DNA of 64,000 nt from Bradyrhizobium semiaridum (GCF_020329505.1 NZ_JAGKJJ010000034.1:17620-81619); one strand, 5' to 3'; positions 1 through 8,864 are shown, counted from the first letter of the stretch. Translations and numbers: made by a program. The notes: generated by a model from the letters alone, not told the origin.

Positions 1-223
1 CGATGAAGTCCTCGCGCGCCTTGCCTTCCGCCTTGCCCGACGGCCGCTTGCGCACCCAGGCGAGCCAGTCCGGCACGGTCAGGATCTTGAGTTCGCCTTT
101 CTCCACCCAGCGCAGGTCGGCGGACGGATGGAACGCCGTGGCGAGCTTGTCGGCGTCGCCCTCGTAGAGGCCGTCAAAATAGGTCTGCACGACGCTTTCG
201 ACGCTGGATCGAGCTTGGCTCAT
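1..223 (-). CDS. NTF2-like / lumazine-binding-family protein, 3' part cut by window edge
   Basis: Reading leftward from the ATG at 223, the translation begins MSQARSSVESVVQTYFDGLY and continues with a GDADKLATAFHPSADLRWVE stretch. That is the typical first helix pair and strand of the SnoaL/NTF2 fold, most like the putative lumazine-binding (Lumazine_bd_2) group. The C-terminal part lies outside the window, so no active site can be judged. A strong Shine-Dalgarno (GGGAGGA) sits just upstream of this ATG. Members of the family are small single-domain proteins of unclear function. It is divergent from the caspase-like gene at 479. Confidence 0.7.
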   Translation of the reverse strand, partial: MSQARSSVESVVQTYFDGLYEGDADKLATAFHPSADLRWVEKGELKILTVPDWLAWVRKRPSGKAEGKAREDFI

Positions 224-478
224 TGGTGGGTCCTCCCGGCAGGAATTTGCTCTGCTAGGATTTAGCCACGAACCGATGGCTTGCGCCATGGCCGGCGCCA
301 AAATTCCGCGTGAAGGTGACCCCACGCGAACCGCCGGTCGGCTTTCCAGACTAATGATGAAGACCGCCCGGCCGGCTGACGCGGATCGTGAGGCGGCTCA
401 CAAAGGCCGGCCGTTGTTTCTGGTAGTTCGGGCCCTGTGTTAGGAATTGCTGAACCACCACGTCCTGGATGCATCGAC

Positions 479-2326
479 ATGAATGGACCTGGACTCTTCA
501 AATTGAATCGATTGCTGCTCGCCGTTGCGGCCTTCCTCCTGGTCTGCCAGCCCGCCTTCGCCGAGAAGCGCGTCGCGTTGGTGCTCGGGAACTCGGCCTA
601 TCGCAACACCGCGCCGCTGGCGAACCCGGTCAACGACGCCGGCGTGATCGCCGCGACCCTGAAGAATGCCGGTTTTGACCTCGTCGATTTCCGCCGCGAC
701 CTTCCGGCCGCCGACACCCGCCGGGCGCTGCGTGAATTTGCCGACCGCGCCCGCGATGCCGACATCGCCGTGGTCTACTACGCCGGCCACGGCATCGAGG
801 TCGACGGCGCCAACTATCTGATCCCGGTCGACGCGCGACTGGAGCGCGACACTGACGTGTTCGACGAAGCGCTGTCGCTCGACCGCGTGCTGGTCGCGAT
901 CGAGCCGGTACGGAAGCTGCGGCTGGTGATCCTCGACGCCTGCCGCGACAATCCGTTCGCCAAGACGATGAAGCGGACCTTGGCGACGCGGGCGATCGGG
1001 CAGGGCCTTGCCAAGGTCGAGCCGACCTCACCGAACGTGCTGATCGCCTATTCGGCGAAGGCCGGGTCCACGGCCGCCGATGGCGACGGCAAGAACAGCC
1101 CCTTCACCGCCGCGCTGTCGAAATACCTGCCGACACCCGGTCTCGATGTTCGCCGCGCCTTCGGCTATGTCCGCGACGACGTGCTGAAGACCACCAACAA
1201 CCGGCAGGAGCCGTTCGTCTACGGCTCGCTCGGCGGCGAAGATGTCGCGCTGGTTCCGGCGCCCGCCAGGCCGGTTGCCGCCGCCGCGCCGCCGCCCACG
1301 CCGCAGTCGGAGGCGCGCCGCGACTACGAGCTGGCGCTGCAGATCGGCAACAAGAGCGCGATGAACGCCTTCCTCGCGCAATATCCGGACGGCTACTACG
1401 CCAACCTCGCCAAGTTGCAGCTCGAGAAGTTCGCGGCTGAGGACGCCCGCGTTGCCGCCACCGAGAAAGCGCGGCAGACCGAACAGGAGCGGGCGCGGCT
1501 GGCCGCCGAGGGCGCGCAGAAGGCGCAGCAGGCCAAGGCCGAGGCGGATGCCAGGGCCGCCGAACAGGCGCGGCTCGCGGCGGAGCAGGCCAAGCAGATC
1601 GCCCAGGAGCAGGCGGCTGCCGCCGAGCAGAAGCGGCAGGCGGCCGAGGCTGCGGTCCCCGCGGACAAGCCTGCCGCCGATCAGGCCGCGGTGACCGCGC
1701 CGACAGCTGCGGAGAGGCCGACCAACGTGGCGGCGCTGACCACCGGCTCGCCGCAGGTCGATCTCGTCAAATCGGTGCAGACCGAACTGCGCCGGGTCGG
1801 CTGCCTGATCGGTGCGGTCGACGGCGAGTGGAACGCCGCCTCGCAGCGTTCGCTGACCCAGTTCAACCGCTATGCCGGCACCAGGCTCGACGCCAGGAAC
1901 GCGAGTCTCGAGACGCTCGATGCCGTCAAGCTGAAGCCGTCCCGGGTCTGCCCGCTGGTCTGCGAGCACGGCTACCGCGCCGACGGCGACCATTGCAGCA
2001 AGATCGTCTGTGCCGCGGGCTCGTTCCTCAACGACGACAATGAATGCCAGAAGCGGCGCGAGCGGAAGCCGGTCGCCAGGCGCGATGCCGACGAGGACCG
2101 CCCGTCGCGGCGTGAGCGCGAACGCGCCTATCGTCAGCAGCGCGAGCCGTTGGCGCCGTCAGCGGCAGCTCCGCGCCCGCAGCCGCGTGCGCGCGCCGAA
2201 AGCGGCAGCGGCCAGATCATGTGCGACGCCTATACCTGCCGTCCGGTCCGGCGCGGCTGCCACCTCGAATATCGCGGCGGCGGCGGCCCCGGTCTCGGCG
2301 TCGGCAACGTCGAGGTCTGCAACTAG
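479..2326 (+). CDS. Secreted caspase-like (peptidase C14 family) protein
   Basis: The product is about 615 residues from the ATG at 479, chosen because a clear signal peptide (hydrophobic LLLAVAAFLLV, then AFA) follows at once; an in-frame ATG at 437 would add 14 unlikely residues. Residues about 29-250 form a caspase/p20 fold with the His in YYAGHGIEV (His104) and the Cys in LDACRDNPF (Cys155), the expected catalytic dyad. After it come a short helical repeat (about 290-325), a long Ala/Glu/Lys/Gln-rich coiled coil (about 325-420), a peptidoglycan-binding-like helical domain (VQTELRRVGCLIGAVDGEWN) and a Cys-containing, basic C-terminus. Export to the periplasm is inferred. Bacterial family members are common in rhizobia but mostly uncharacterised. 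Confidence 0.85.
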   Translation: MNGPGLFKLNRLLLAVAAFLLVCQPAFAEKRVALVLGNSAYRNTAPLANPVNDAGVIAATLKNAGFDLVDFRRDLPAADTRRALREFADRARDADIAVVYYAGHGIEVDGANYLIPVDARLERDTDVFDEALSLDRVLVAIEPVRKLRLVILDACRDNPFAKTMKRTLATRAIGQGLAKVEPTSPNVLIAYSAKAGSTAADGDGKNSPFTAALSKYLPTPGLDVRRAFGYVRDDVLKTTNNRQEPFVYGSLGGEDVALVPAPARPVAAAAPPPTPQSEARRDYELALQIGNKSAMNAFLAQYPDGYYANLAKLQLEKFAAEDARVAATEKARQTEQERARLAAEGAQKAQQAKAEADARAAEQARLAAEQAKQIAQEQAAAAEQKRQAAEAAVPADKPAADQAAVTAPTAAERPTNVAALTTGSPQVDLVKSVQTELRRVGCLIGAVDGEWNAASQRSLTQFNRYAGTRLDARNASLETLDAVKLKPSRVCPLVCEHGYRADGDHCSKIVCAAGSFLNDDNECQKRRERKPVARRDADEDRPSRRERERAYRQQREPLAPSAAAPRPQPRARAESGSGQIMCDAYTCRPVRRGCHLEYRGGGGPGLGVGNVEVCN

Positions 2327-2849
2327 CCCGCTACTGCCCGGAGATGGGGGAATAGCGCGCGCCACGATGCCAGTCCCGTCATCCTATGAGGTGCGAACCT
2401 CTTCGGCGAGCCTCGAGGGATGCACGGCCCGACGGTTGGTCGATTCATCCTTCGGGGCTCGCAAGGGCTCGCGCCTCAGGATGACGGTATGAGAATTGTA
2501 GCGAGCGGCCTGCCCACATCGTCGTCCTGGCGAAAGCCAGGACCCATAACCACCGAATTCGATTGAGAGTGGGATAGCGGCTCCAGCGTCGCACAACAAC
2601 AAGCGATTGGGGTAATGGGTCCTGGCTTTCGCCAGGACGACGCTGAATACATTCACATTCTCCCAACTCGTTCGGTGTCATCGCCCGGCCTGTGCGCAAT
2701 TGCGCACAGCGGTGCGTGGGACAAAGCTTCACACCCTCTCAGGATGACGGGTTCGACATGGTCTACATAGGGCGGCCGCACCGCGCGCGTCGCGAGTTGA
2801 TCGGTTGCCGCCGAGGAATGCGCAGCCTTGCCGGAGCGGCGTGCGGAAG
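2327..2849. other. Intergenic region made mainly of repeat sequences
   Basis: This 523-base gap holds no convincing gene. From about 2389 to 2490 there is a degenerate palindromic stretch ending in a CAGGATGACGG motif. At 2520-2642 lies a long inverted repeat (separate entry). At 2719-2750 a motif with AAAGCTTCACACCCTCTCAG occurs, which recurs in inverted orientation at 12999-13027. The flanking genes converge here, so the repeats lie at the 3' ends of both and could act as bidirectional transcription or mRNA-stability elements. Confidence 0.6.
2520..2642. repeat. Long inverted repeat, 28-base perfect arms
   Basis: Positions 2520-2547 and 2615-2642 are exact reverse complements (28 bases) separated by 67 bases. 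Each arm is itself a short palindrome, TCCTGGC-GAAA-GCCAGGA, so the element can fold either as one long stem or as two local hairpins. A diverged copy with the same arm layout (CCCGGC-GAAG-GCCGGG core, then ACCCATA) is found at 42387-42508. Confidence 0.85.
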
Positions 2850-3530
2850 CTAGATCGCGCTTGCGGCGATGTTCACCATCAGCGCCAGCAGCGCGGTGTT
2901 GAACACGAACGAGATGATGCCGTGCACGGTCGCGGTGCGGCGGATGATCTTGTCGGTGATGCCGACGTCGGAGACCTGCGCTGTCATCCCGATCACGAAC
3001 GAGAAGTAGACGAAGTCCCAATAGTCGGCGTCGACATGCGCCTCCCCGCTCGGGAATTGCAGCCCGCCGGGCTGCTTGCCGCGATAGAATTCATGCGCGT
3101 AATGCAGCGCGAACGCGGTGTGGACCAGCCCCCATGACAGCGTCAGCGTGACGACCGCAAGCGCAATGCCGGCCGGACTGTTCTTGGATGCCCCGAGCTC
3201 GAACACGATGGCGGCGAGGCTCGCCAGCGCGCCGAATGCGGTCAGCAGCAGGATGAAGAAGCGGCCGTCGTCCTGCATCGCAGCGCTGCGCTTGATGTAG
3301 GCGATGCCACAGCGCAGCATCATCACATAGGCGAGCAGCAGATACAGCGCCGCGAAGCCGTCCCAGCCGATCAGAAGCCGCGTCACCAGGCGCGGCGACT
3401 CCGGCAGCAACAGGCACAGCACGATCCCGAAGGCGAGCGCTGCGAAGGTGCGCGGCCGGCCCACGACCACGCGGGCCGGCATCGGCAGCTTGCGGAAACG
3501 AACAAGGTGGTCGTCGAGCTCCTTGCTCAT
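2850..3530 (-). CDS. DUF1345 family integral membrane protein
   Basis: The product is 226 residues from the ATG at 3530 (MSKELDDHLVRFRKL); longer upstream readings run into the prenyl synthase gene. There are about five to six hydrophobic segments (FAALAFGIVLCLLL, FAALYLLLAYVMML, FFILLLTAFGALASLAAIVF, AGIALAVVTLTLSWGLVHTA, VYFSFVIGMTA, ISFVFNTALLALMV). The segment around HTAFALHYAHEFYR followed by DADYWDFVYFSFVIGM is characteristic of DUF1345. The function is unknown. It starts only 16 bases after the stop of ispA on the same strand, so co-transcription is likely. Confidence 0.85.
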   Translation of the reverse strand: MSKELDDHLVRFRKLPMPARVVVGRPRTFAALAFGIVLCLLLPESPRLVTRLLIGWDGFAALYLLLAYVMMLRCGIAYIKRSAAMQDDGRFFILLLTAFGALASLAAIVFELGASKNSPAGIALAVVTLTLSWGLVHTAFALHYAHEFYRGKQPGGLQFPSGEAHVDADYWDFVYFSFVIGMTAQVSDVGITDKIIRRTATVHGIISFVFNTALLALMVNIAASAI

Positions 3531-3546
3531 TCCCCGGTCGCTTTCG

Positions 3547-4467
3547 CTAGTTCTTCCGCTCCGCCACGAAGCGGGCGGCGGCGCGCAGCACGTCGCCCCG
3601 CGCGCCGAACACCGACAGCGCGGCGTCGGCACGCGCCAAAAGATCGCGCACGCGCTGCTTGGCGCCGTCGATGCCGAGCTGGGTGACGAAGGTGGTCTTG
3701 CCGAGCGCAGCGTCGGCGCCGGCCGGCTTGCCGAGCGCGGCGGCATCGCCCTCGACGTCGAGCAGGTCGTCGGCGATCTGGAAGGCCTCGCCGAGCGCTT
3801 TGCCGTAGTCGTCGAGCGCCTGGTACTCCTGCTGCGAGGACTGGCCGAGGATCGCGCCGGCGATGCAGCCGAAGCGCAGCAGCGCGCCGGTCTTCATCTG
3901 TTGCAGGCGGGCGACGTCGACCGGCTCGCGGTCGCCGAAGCGGCCTTCGCCGGCGAGGTCGAGGATCTGGCCGCCGGCCATGCCGCCGATGCCGGAGGCG
4001 CGCGCCAGCGCGCGGGTCAACAGCAGGCGGACATTGGCGTCCTTGTGGATCGCGTCGCGGGTGATGATGTCGAAGGCAATCGTCAAGAGCGCATCGCCAG
4101 CGAGGATCGCGGTGGCGTCGTCATAGGCCTTGTGCAGGGTGGGACGGCCACGGCGCAGGTCGGAATTGTCCATCGCCGGCAGATCGTCGTGGATCAGCGA
4201 ATAGCAGTGGATGCACTCCAGCGCGGCGCCGGCCAGCAGCGCGGCCTCGCTCGGCACGCCGAACACCGCCGCGCTCTCGACCACCAGAAACGGCCGCAGC
4301 CGCTTGCCGCCGCCGAGGCTGGAATACCGCATCGCCTCGATCAGCCGCTTCGGGCGGACGATCTCGTCGGTTTCGGTCGTATCCGACAACAGTCTGGCGA
4401 GCAGGGCTTCGGTGTCCTCCGCGGTCTGGTCCAGCCGCTTGGCAAACTCTGCAGTACCGGTCGTCAT
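3547..4467 (-). CDS. ispA: Short-chain polyprenyl diphosphate synthase (farnesyl/geranylgeranyl type)
   Basis: The product is 306 residues. It condenses isopentenyl diphosphate with allylic diphosphates to make C15 (or C20) prenyl diphosphate for quinones, hopanoids and undecaprenyl phosphate. The first aspartate-rich motif is DDLPAMD at residues 94-100 (preceded by CYSLIH, followed by LRRGRPT) and the second is DDLLD at 233-237. GGGKRLRPF (52-60) is the substrate-binding lysine/arginine region. The DDx4D form of the first motif and its LIH lead-in fit bacterial farnesyl diphosphate synthase. Chain length cannot be proven from sequence alone. It is divergent from mtgA. Confidence 0.9.
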   Translation of the reverse strand: MTTGTAEFAKRLDQTAEDTEALLARLLSDTTETDEIVRPKRLIEAMRYSSLGGGKRLRPFLVVESAAVFGVPSEAALLAGAALECIHCYSLIHDDLPAMDNSDLRRGRPTLHKAYDDATAILAGDALLTIAFDIITRDAIHKDANVRLLLTRALARASGIGGMAGGQILDLAGEGRFGDREPVDVARLQQMKTGALLRFGCIAGAILGQSSQQEYQALDDYGKALGEAFQIADDLLDVEGDAAALGKPAGADAALGKTTFVTQLGIDGAKQRVRDLLARADAALSVFGARGDVLRAAARFVAERKN

Positions 4468-4651
4468 TAAGAATTGCTCCAGATCGATTTCGGCCGGACA
4501 ATCGTTGATGGCACCGGCTTCGTCAATTCCAGCCTGCGACGGATTGCGCCTTAAAAGTGCTGGAAAAACCGCGAATTATCGGCAGACGTCAGGTGGTGCC
4601 GGTCTTATCGTCACCGGTGCGCGGGCCGCATCCCAGCCGGAAACCGTCGTT

Positions 4652-5323
4652 TTGCGCATCATCCGAATTTTATTGCTGATTTTGCTGGTCCTGCTGTTGC
4701 TGCCGTACCTGGTGACGCCGTTCTACCGGACCGGCCACCCGGTCTCGGCCCTGATGGCGTGGCGGACCCTGACGGGGGCGCCGGTGACCCGGCACTGGAT
4801 CGATTTCGGCGCCATGTCGCCCTATCTGGCGCGGTCCGTGGTCGGCTCGGAGGATGCCCATTTCTGCAAGCACAAGGGCGTCGACTGGGGGGCGTTGCGC
4901 GAGGTACTGGACGACGCCGAGGACGGCGAGGTGGCGCGGGGCGGCTCGACCATCACCCAGCAGGTCGCGAAGAACCTGTTCCTCTGGAACGGCCGCAGCG
5001 TGATCCGCAAGGCGCTCGAATTGCCGCTCGCGCTCTGGATCGATCTGGTGCTGCCGAAGCAGCGCGTGCTGGAAATTTACCTCAACATCGCCGAAATGGG
5101 CCCGTCGGGGCAGTTCGGCGCCGAGGCGGGCGCCCAATATGCCTTCGGCCGGTCCGCCGCGGACCTGTCGCCGCGGGAAGCGGCGCTGCTGGCGGCGATC
5201 CTGCCCAATCCGGTCAAGCGCAGCGCCCGCAAGCCCGGTCCCGGGGTGCGGCGGCTGTCCGGAACCTACATGGCCCGCGCCAACGCGGTGGCGCGCTGCT
5301 GGCGCGAAAATCGCGGCGATTAG
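4652..5323 (+). CDS. mtgA: Monofunctional biosynthetic peptidoglycan transglycosylase
   Basis: This GT51 enzyme polymerises lipid II into glycan strands at the periplasmic membrane face. I chose the TTG at 4652 because it directly precedes a single N-terminal membrane anchor (RIIRILLLILLVLLLLPYLV, residues 2-21) and no ATG or GTG lies nearby; in-frame starts further upstream overlap ispA. The product is 223 residues, normal for MtgA. GSEDAHF (catalytic Glu67), the RGGSTITQQVAKNLFL motif and IYLNIAEMG are all present, so the GT51 active site is complete. There is no transpeptidase domain. Confidence 0.88.
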   Translation: MRIIRILLLILLVLLLLPYLVTPFYRTGHPVSALMAWRTLTGAPVTRHWIDFGAMSPYLARSVVGSEDAHFCKHKGVDWGALREVLDDAEDGEVARGGSTITQQVAKNLFLWNGRSVIRKALELPLALWIDLVLPKQRVLEIYLNIAEMGPSGQFGAEAGAQYAFGRSAADLSPREAALLAAILPNPVKRSARKPGPGVRRLSGTYMARANAVARCWRENRGD

Positions 5324-5483
5324 GCCAATTTTCGGGCGATTTTTGCAGCTTCCGGCCCTAGCATTGCGCCGCCCCTTCCTCTATAAGCGCGGCCTTACCG
5401 GCATTGCAGCTTGCGCTCCGTACGCGCTGAGCCGCGTCCGTATTTCGGACGATGCCTCCGCAACACCCCTAGAGGACACCGTT

Positions 5484-5666
5484 ATGGCCGTTCCCAGAAG
5501 AAAAACCTCGCCGTCGCGCCGTGGCATGCGCCGTTCGGCAGATGCGCTCAAGACCCCGACCTATGTCGAGGACAAGGACTCCGGCGAACTGCGCCGTCCG
5601 CACCACCTCGACCTGAAGACCGGCATGTACAAGGGCCGCCAGGTCCTGAAGAAGAAAGAGTCCTGA
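5484..5666 (+). CDS. rpmF: 50S ribosomal protein L32
   Basis: The 60-residue protein starts MAVPRRKTSPSRRGMRRSAD and continues HHLDLKTGMYKGRQVL, which is diagnostic for alphaproteobacterial L32. The start at 5484 has the purine-rich AGAGGA about eight bases upstream. As in relatives, the four zinc-binding cysteines seen in some L32 proteins are absent. It sits alone between mtgA and a membrane-protein gene. Confidence 0.96.
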   Translation: MAVPRRKTSPSRRGMRRSADALKTPTYVEDKDSGELRRPHHLDLKTGMYKGRQVLKKKES

Positions 5667-5802
5667 TCCGCCGTTCTGGCCGTCGCACCGCGGCTTGCGG
5701 TGCCTGATTTCGGCCAACGAATGCGGTCAATACGGGCGTAGCAGCGGCGGGGCCAGTGCCTCGCCGCACTTGCTTGGTCCTCCTGTTGAAGGCGCAAGCC
5801 CG

Positions 5803-6420
5803 ATGGTCGGTTTTCCGCTGCTGCTGATCCCGCTCGCGGTCTACAACATCATCGTCTTCCTGATGCCCGGCGTGTCCTTCACGGATCCGCTGTTCAGGCT
5901 GACCTTGATGTCGGGCGAGGTGTGGCAAATCACGCTGAGCGACATGCTGCTCGCCGCCGGCGTGCTGCTGCTTCTGCTCGAAGTGATCAAGGGCGCGCGT
6001 CCCGGCGCGAAATATCTCACCGACCATCTGCTGTCGCTGATCGTGTTCGGCGCGGCGGCGGCCGAATTCGTGCTCTGGCCGAAATTCGGCAACTCGACGT
6101 TCTGCCTGCTGACGCTGCTCGCACTGGTCGACTTCATCTCCGGAATTGCATTGCGCACGCGCCGCCGCCGGGTGGCTGCGCCGACCGGTCACGGCCAGTT
6201 CGAGCCCGTGCCGGCCGACGCGCCGCCGCCGACGCCGGCCGTTGCACCGGCACCGATCGCGCAGCCGTCGCCGGCACCCGCCCCGCCTCCGGCCGCACCA
6301 GCCGCGGCGGCGGAAGCTGTGCCGCATGAGGAGCCGACGCCGAAGCCCGGGCAGCCGACGATCGCGTCGCCCGACCTCCAGCCGGGCAACCAGTCGCCGC
6401 CGGACGCGCCGCAGCGCTGA
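5803..6420 (+). CDS. Conserved membrane protein with proline/alanine-rich tail
   Basis: About 205 residues from the ATG at 5803 (MVGFPLLLIPLAVYNIIVFL); the longer in-frame reading from 5695 adds a non-hydrophobic leader with no obvious support. Four hydrophobic segments span roughly residues 2-20, 46-62, 78-98 and 100-115. After an RTRRRR stop-transfer cluster comes a cytoplasm-facing or disordered tail of about 80 residues rich in Pro and Ala. I do not recognise a named family; similar proteins occur next to rpmF in Bradyrhizobium-like genomes. Function unknown. Confidence 0.7.
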   Translation: MVGFPLLLIPLAVYNIIVFLMPGVSFTDPLFRLTLMSGEVWQITLSDMLLAAGVLLLLLEVIKGARPGAKYLTDHLLSLIVFGAAAAEFVLWPKFGNSTFCLLTLLALVDFISGIALRTRRRRVAAPTGHGQFEPVPADAPPPTPAVAPAPIAQPSPAPAPPPAAPAAAAEAVPHEEPTPKPGQPTIASPDLQPGNQSPPDAPQR

Positions 6421-6491
6421 CCTCTCTGTTAGCTATCTCTGTCTAGAGCGGATGAAGTTTAGGTTGAAATAGGGCTCGCCGCAGTCCCGTT

Positions 6492-6612
6492 CACCTCTCC
6501 CCGCCGGGGAGAGGTCGGCGCGTAGCGCCGGGTGAGGGCTCTTGCTCTCTCGATAGACCGTAACCCCTCACCCGATTTGCTGCGCAAATCGACCCCTCCC
6601 AAGGGAGAGGTG
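6492..6612. repeat. Intergenic palindromic repeat (CCTCTCCC family)
   Basis: The element starts CACCTCTCCCCGCCGGGGAG and ends AAGGGAGAGGTG, with internal short palindromes (GGCGCGTAGCGCC, GATTTGCTGCGCAAATC). Related copies are at 35836-35961 and 49359-49473, with a fragment at 17777-17806. It lies between two convergent genes and has no coding potential. Confidence 0.8.
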
Positions 6613-6663
6613 GACCAAAACCCGCGGTCAAAACCGATCTAGCCTAACTGCATCGCGCTTAAT

Positions 6664-6948
6664 CTAGACGATCTGCCGGGTGCGCCGCGCCACGCTGCGC
6701 CGTTCGCTGACATGCGGGCCGTAGGCGGTCTGCGCATCGGCCGGCGATCCGCGCCGCAGCCCGCGCGTCTGCGGCTCGCGCGCGGCGGTCGCGATCAGCT
6801 GGGCGAGGAAGGACGGATCGGCGTGGGGCAGCGCGATCTTGGGCGCCCAATGGGTCGTCGCAGTCAGCGGGACCAGGGCCGTACCGGTCGCACCGGGATC
6901 GCCCGTCACCTCGTCGTCGAGGATTTCCCACTGATCGGCATCGAACAT
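6664..6948 (-). CDS. Small conserved hypothetical protein
   Basis: From the ATG at 6948 the product is 94 residues, starting MFDADQWEILDDEV; a TTG at 7017 would add 23 residues. The chosen start has GAGGT ten bases upstream. The N-terminal half is acidic, followed by ALVPLTATTHWAPKIALPHA and an Arg-rich end. No signal peptide, membrane segment or known motif is visible. It is divergent from the GGDEF-EAL gene. Function unknown, and the start is uncertain. Confidence 0.5.
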   Translation of the reverse strand: MFDADQWEILDDEVTGDPGATGTALVPLTATTHWAPKIALPHADPSFLAQLIATAAREPQTRGLRRGSPADAQTAYGPHVSERRSVARRTRQIV

Positions 6949-7146
6949 TGCGAACAAGACCTCGGTTGAACCGTTATGTTTTGGGACGTTGCGTCCTTCG
7001 CCACCTCCTTGTGGCAAGGCTCATGCCCGCGGCGCCCGATCCGTTCCCGGGCAGCGTCAATTGTGGTTTCCAGATTATTTATCAAACTCACATAGCGTCC
7101 GATTCGCCGGAACTCCTATCTTGAGGACATACAGAATCACCGCCTG

Positions 7147-8862
7147 ATGTCCCGAATTGAGGCAAGCTTGATGCCCACTGTCCCGCCAGCTGCCAGCATC
7201 CTCGCCGCGCTCGGTCAGGCGACCTTCGCCTGGGATTTGGCGACCGACGCGATCGCCTGGAGCGACAATGTGGCGGCGGTTTTCCCCGACATTCCCGAAC
7301 CGGCGCTGGCGTCGGGTGCGGCGCTCGCGGCCTTGATCGAGCCGCAGCGTTCGGTCCGCACGGATGCGCTCGGCCAGGGCGCGCCGGCACGCAGCGGCGA
7401 GGGCGTTTGCTACCGGATCGAATACGGCGTGCGCGCCGTCACCTCGGCGCCCGTGATCTGGATCGAGGAGACCGGCTGCTGGTTCGCCGGCCCCGACGGC
7501 CGCCCGGCGCGCGCGGAGGGCATCATCCGCGTCAACAATGAGCGCCACGCCCGCGACGAGCAGCTTGTGAAACTGTCGCGGCACGATCCGCTGACCAACG
7601 AGCTGAACCGCACCCATCTGATCGCCTCGCTCGCCGAGACGATCGAGGAATGCGCGCGCTTCCGCACCGCCTGCGCGTTCATGCTGATCGGCATCGATCA
7701 TCTGGCGCGGGTCAACGATGCCTTCGGCTTCGATGTGGCGGACGCCGTGATCGCCGAGATCGCCAGGCGAATCCGCGCCCGGCTGCGCAGCGGCGACATG
7801 CTCGGCCGCTTCTCCGGCAACAAGTTCGGCCTGATCCTGCGCAACTGCACCGTCGACGACACCAATGTCGCGGCCGAGCGCTTCCTCGCCGCGGTGCGCG
7901 ACGAGGTGGTGCCGACTAAATCCGGCCCGGTGTCGGTGACGGCCTCGATCGGCGCCGTCACCATCCCGCGGCACGCGCGGACGGCGGAGGAGGCGGTCAA
8001 CCGCGCCCAGGAAACGCTTGATGCCGCCAAGAGCCGGCGTGCCGGATCGTTCGCGCTGTGGAAGCCGAATGTCGAGCGCGACGCGCAGCGCCGCGTCAAC
8101 ATCCGCGTCACCGACGAGATCGTCACCGCGCTGAACGAGCGGCGGATCGTGATCGGCTTCGAGCCCGTGGTTGATGCGCATGCACGGCAGCCGGCGTTCT
8201 ACGAGTGCCTGGTCCGCATGGAGCAGGACGACGGCCGCGCGCTGCTCGCCCCCGATATCGTGCCGGTCGCCGAGCGGCTCGGCCTGATCCGGCTGGTCGA
8301 TCACCGTGTGCTCGAGCTTGCCGTCGCCGAGCTCGCGGCCGCGCCCGGCGTGCAGCTCAGCCTCAACATCTCGCCTGATACCACGATGGATCCCGACTGG
8401 TGGACCACGATCGAGTCGCTGATGCACGCGCATCCCGGCGTCGGCGAGCGGCTGATCGTCGAGATCACCGAGACGGTCGCGATCCAGGACATCGACGATG
8501 TCCGCGGCTTCGTCACCCGGCTGAAGAATTTCGGCAGCCGGATCGCGATCGACGATTTCGGCGCCGGCTACACCTCGTTCCGCAATCTACGCAAGCTCGG
8601 CGTCGATATCGTCAAGATCGACGGCGCCTTCGTGCAGAACATCGTGCGCTCCTCCGACGACCGCGCCTTCGTGCAGACGCTGATCGATCTCGCGCGGCGG
8701 CTCGAGATCAAGACGGTCGCCGAATGGGTGCAGGACGAAGAGGCCGCAATGATGCTGCGCGACTGGGGCTGCGACTTCATCCAGGGCCGCCTGATCGGCC
8801 TTGCCTCGCCGGACCGGCCGTGGAACGCGGCGGCCGAGAAGGCCGTGCCTGCCGCGGGATAG
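7147..8862 (+). CDS. PAS-like/GGDEF(degenerate)/EAL protein
   Basis: The product is 571 residues with an N-terminal PAS-like region (about 20-130), a GGDEF domain (about 140-300) and an EAL domain (about 320-565). The GGDEF signature reads SGNKF at residues 223-227, so diguanylate cyclase activity is unlikely. In the EAL domain the motif reads ECLVRM (Glu353). LNISPDTT, EITET, IDDFGAGYTSF, VKIDGAF, AEW and IQG keep most metal and catalytic residues, so c-di-GMP hydrolysis is plausible, perhaps with the GGDEF domain as a GTP or c-di-GMP sensor. No membrane segment is visible. An alternative ATG at 7171 has a better ribosome site (GAGG). Confidence 0.85.
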   Translation: MSRIEASLMPTVPPAASILAALGQATFAWDLATDAIAWSDNVAAVFPDIPEPALASGAALAALIEPQRSVRTDALGQGAPARSGEGVCYRIEYGVRAVTSAPVIWIEETGCWFAGPDGRPARAEGIIRVNNERHARDEQLVKLSRHDPLTNELNRTHLIASLAETIEECARFRTACAFMLIGIDHLARVNDAFGFDVADAVIAEIARRIRARLRSGDMLGRFSGNKFGLILRNCTVDDTNVAAERFLAAVRDEVVPTKSGPVSVTASIGAVTIPRHARTAEEAVNRAQETLDAAKSRRAGSFALWKPNVERDAQRRVNIRVTDEIVTALNERRIVIGFEPVVDAHARQPAFYECLVRMEQDDGRALLAPDIVPVAERLGLIRLVDHRVLELAVAELAAAPGVQLSLNISPDTTMDPDWWTTIESLMHAHPGVGERLIVEITETVAIQDIDDVRGFVTRLKNFGSRIAIDDFGAGYTSFRNLRKLGVDIVKIDGAFVQNIVRSSDDRAFVQTLIDLARRLEIKTVAEWVQDEEAAMMLRDWGCDFIQGRLIGLASPDRPWNAAAEKAVPAAG

Positions 8863-8864
8863 CC

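Noticed and set aside
4211..4651. Longer N-terminus for MtgA from the ATG at 4211
   Set aside because: It would overlap ispA on the opposite strand by over 250 bases and put a non-hydrophobic extension before the membrane anchor.
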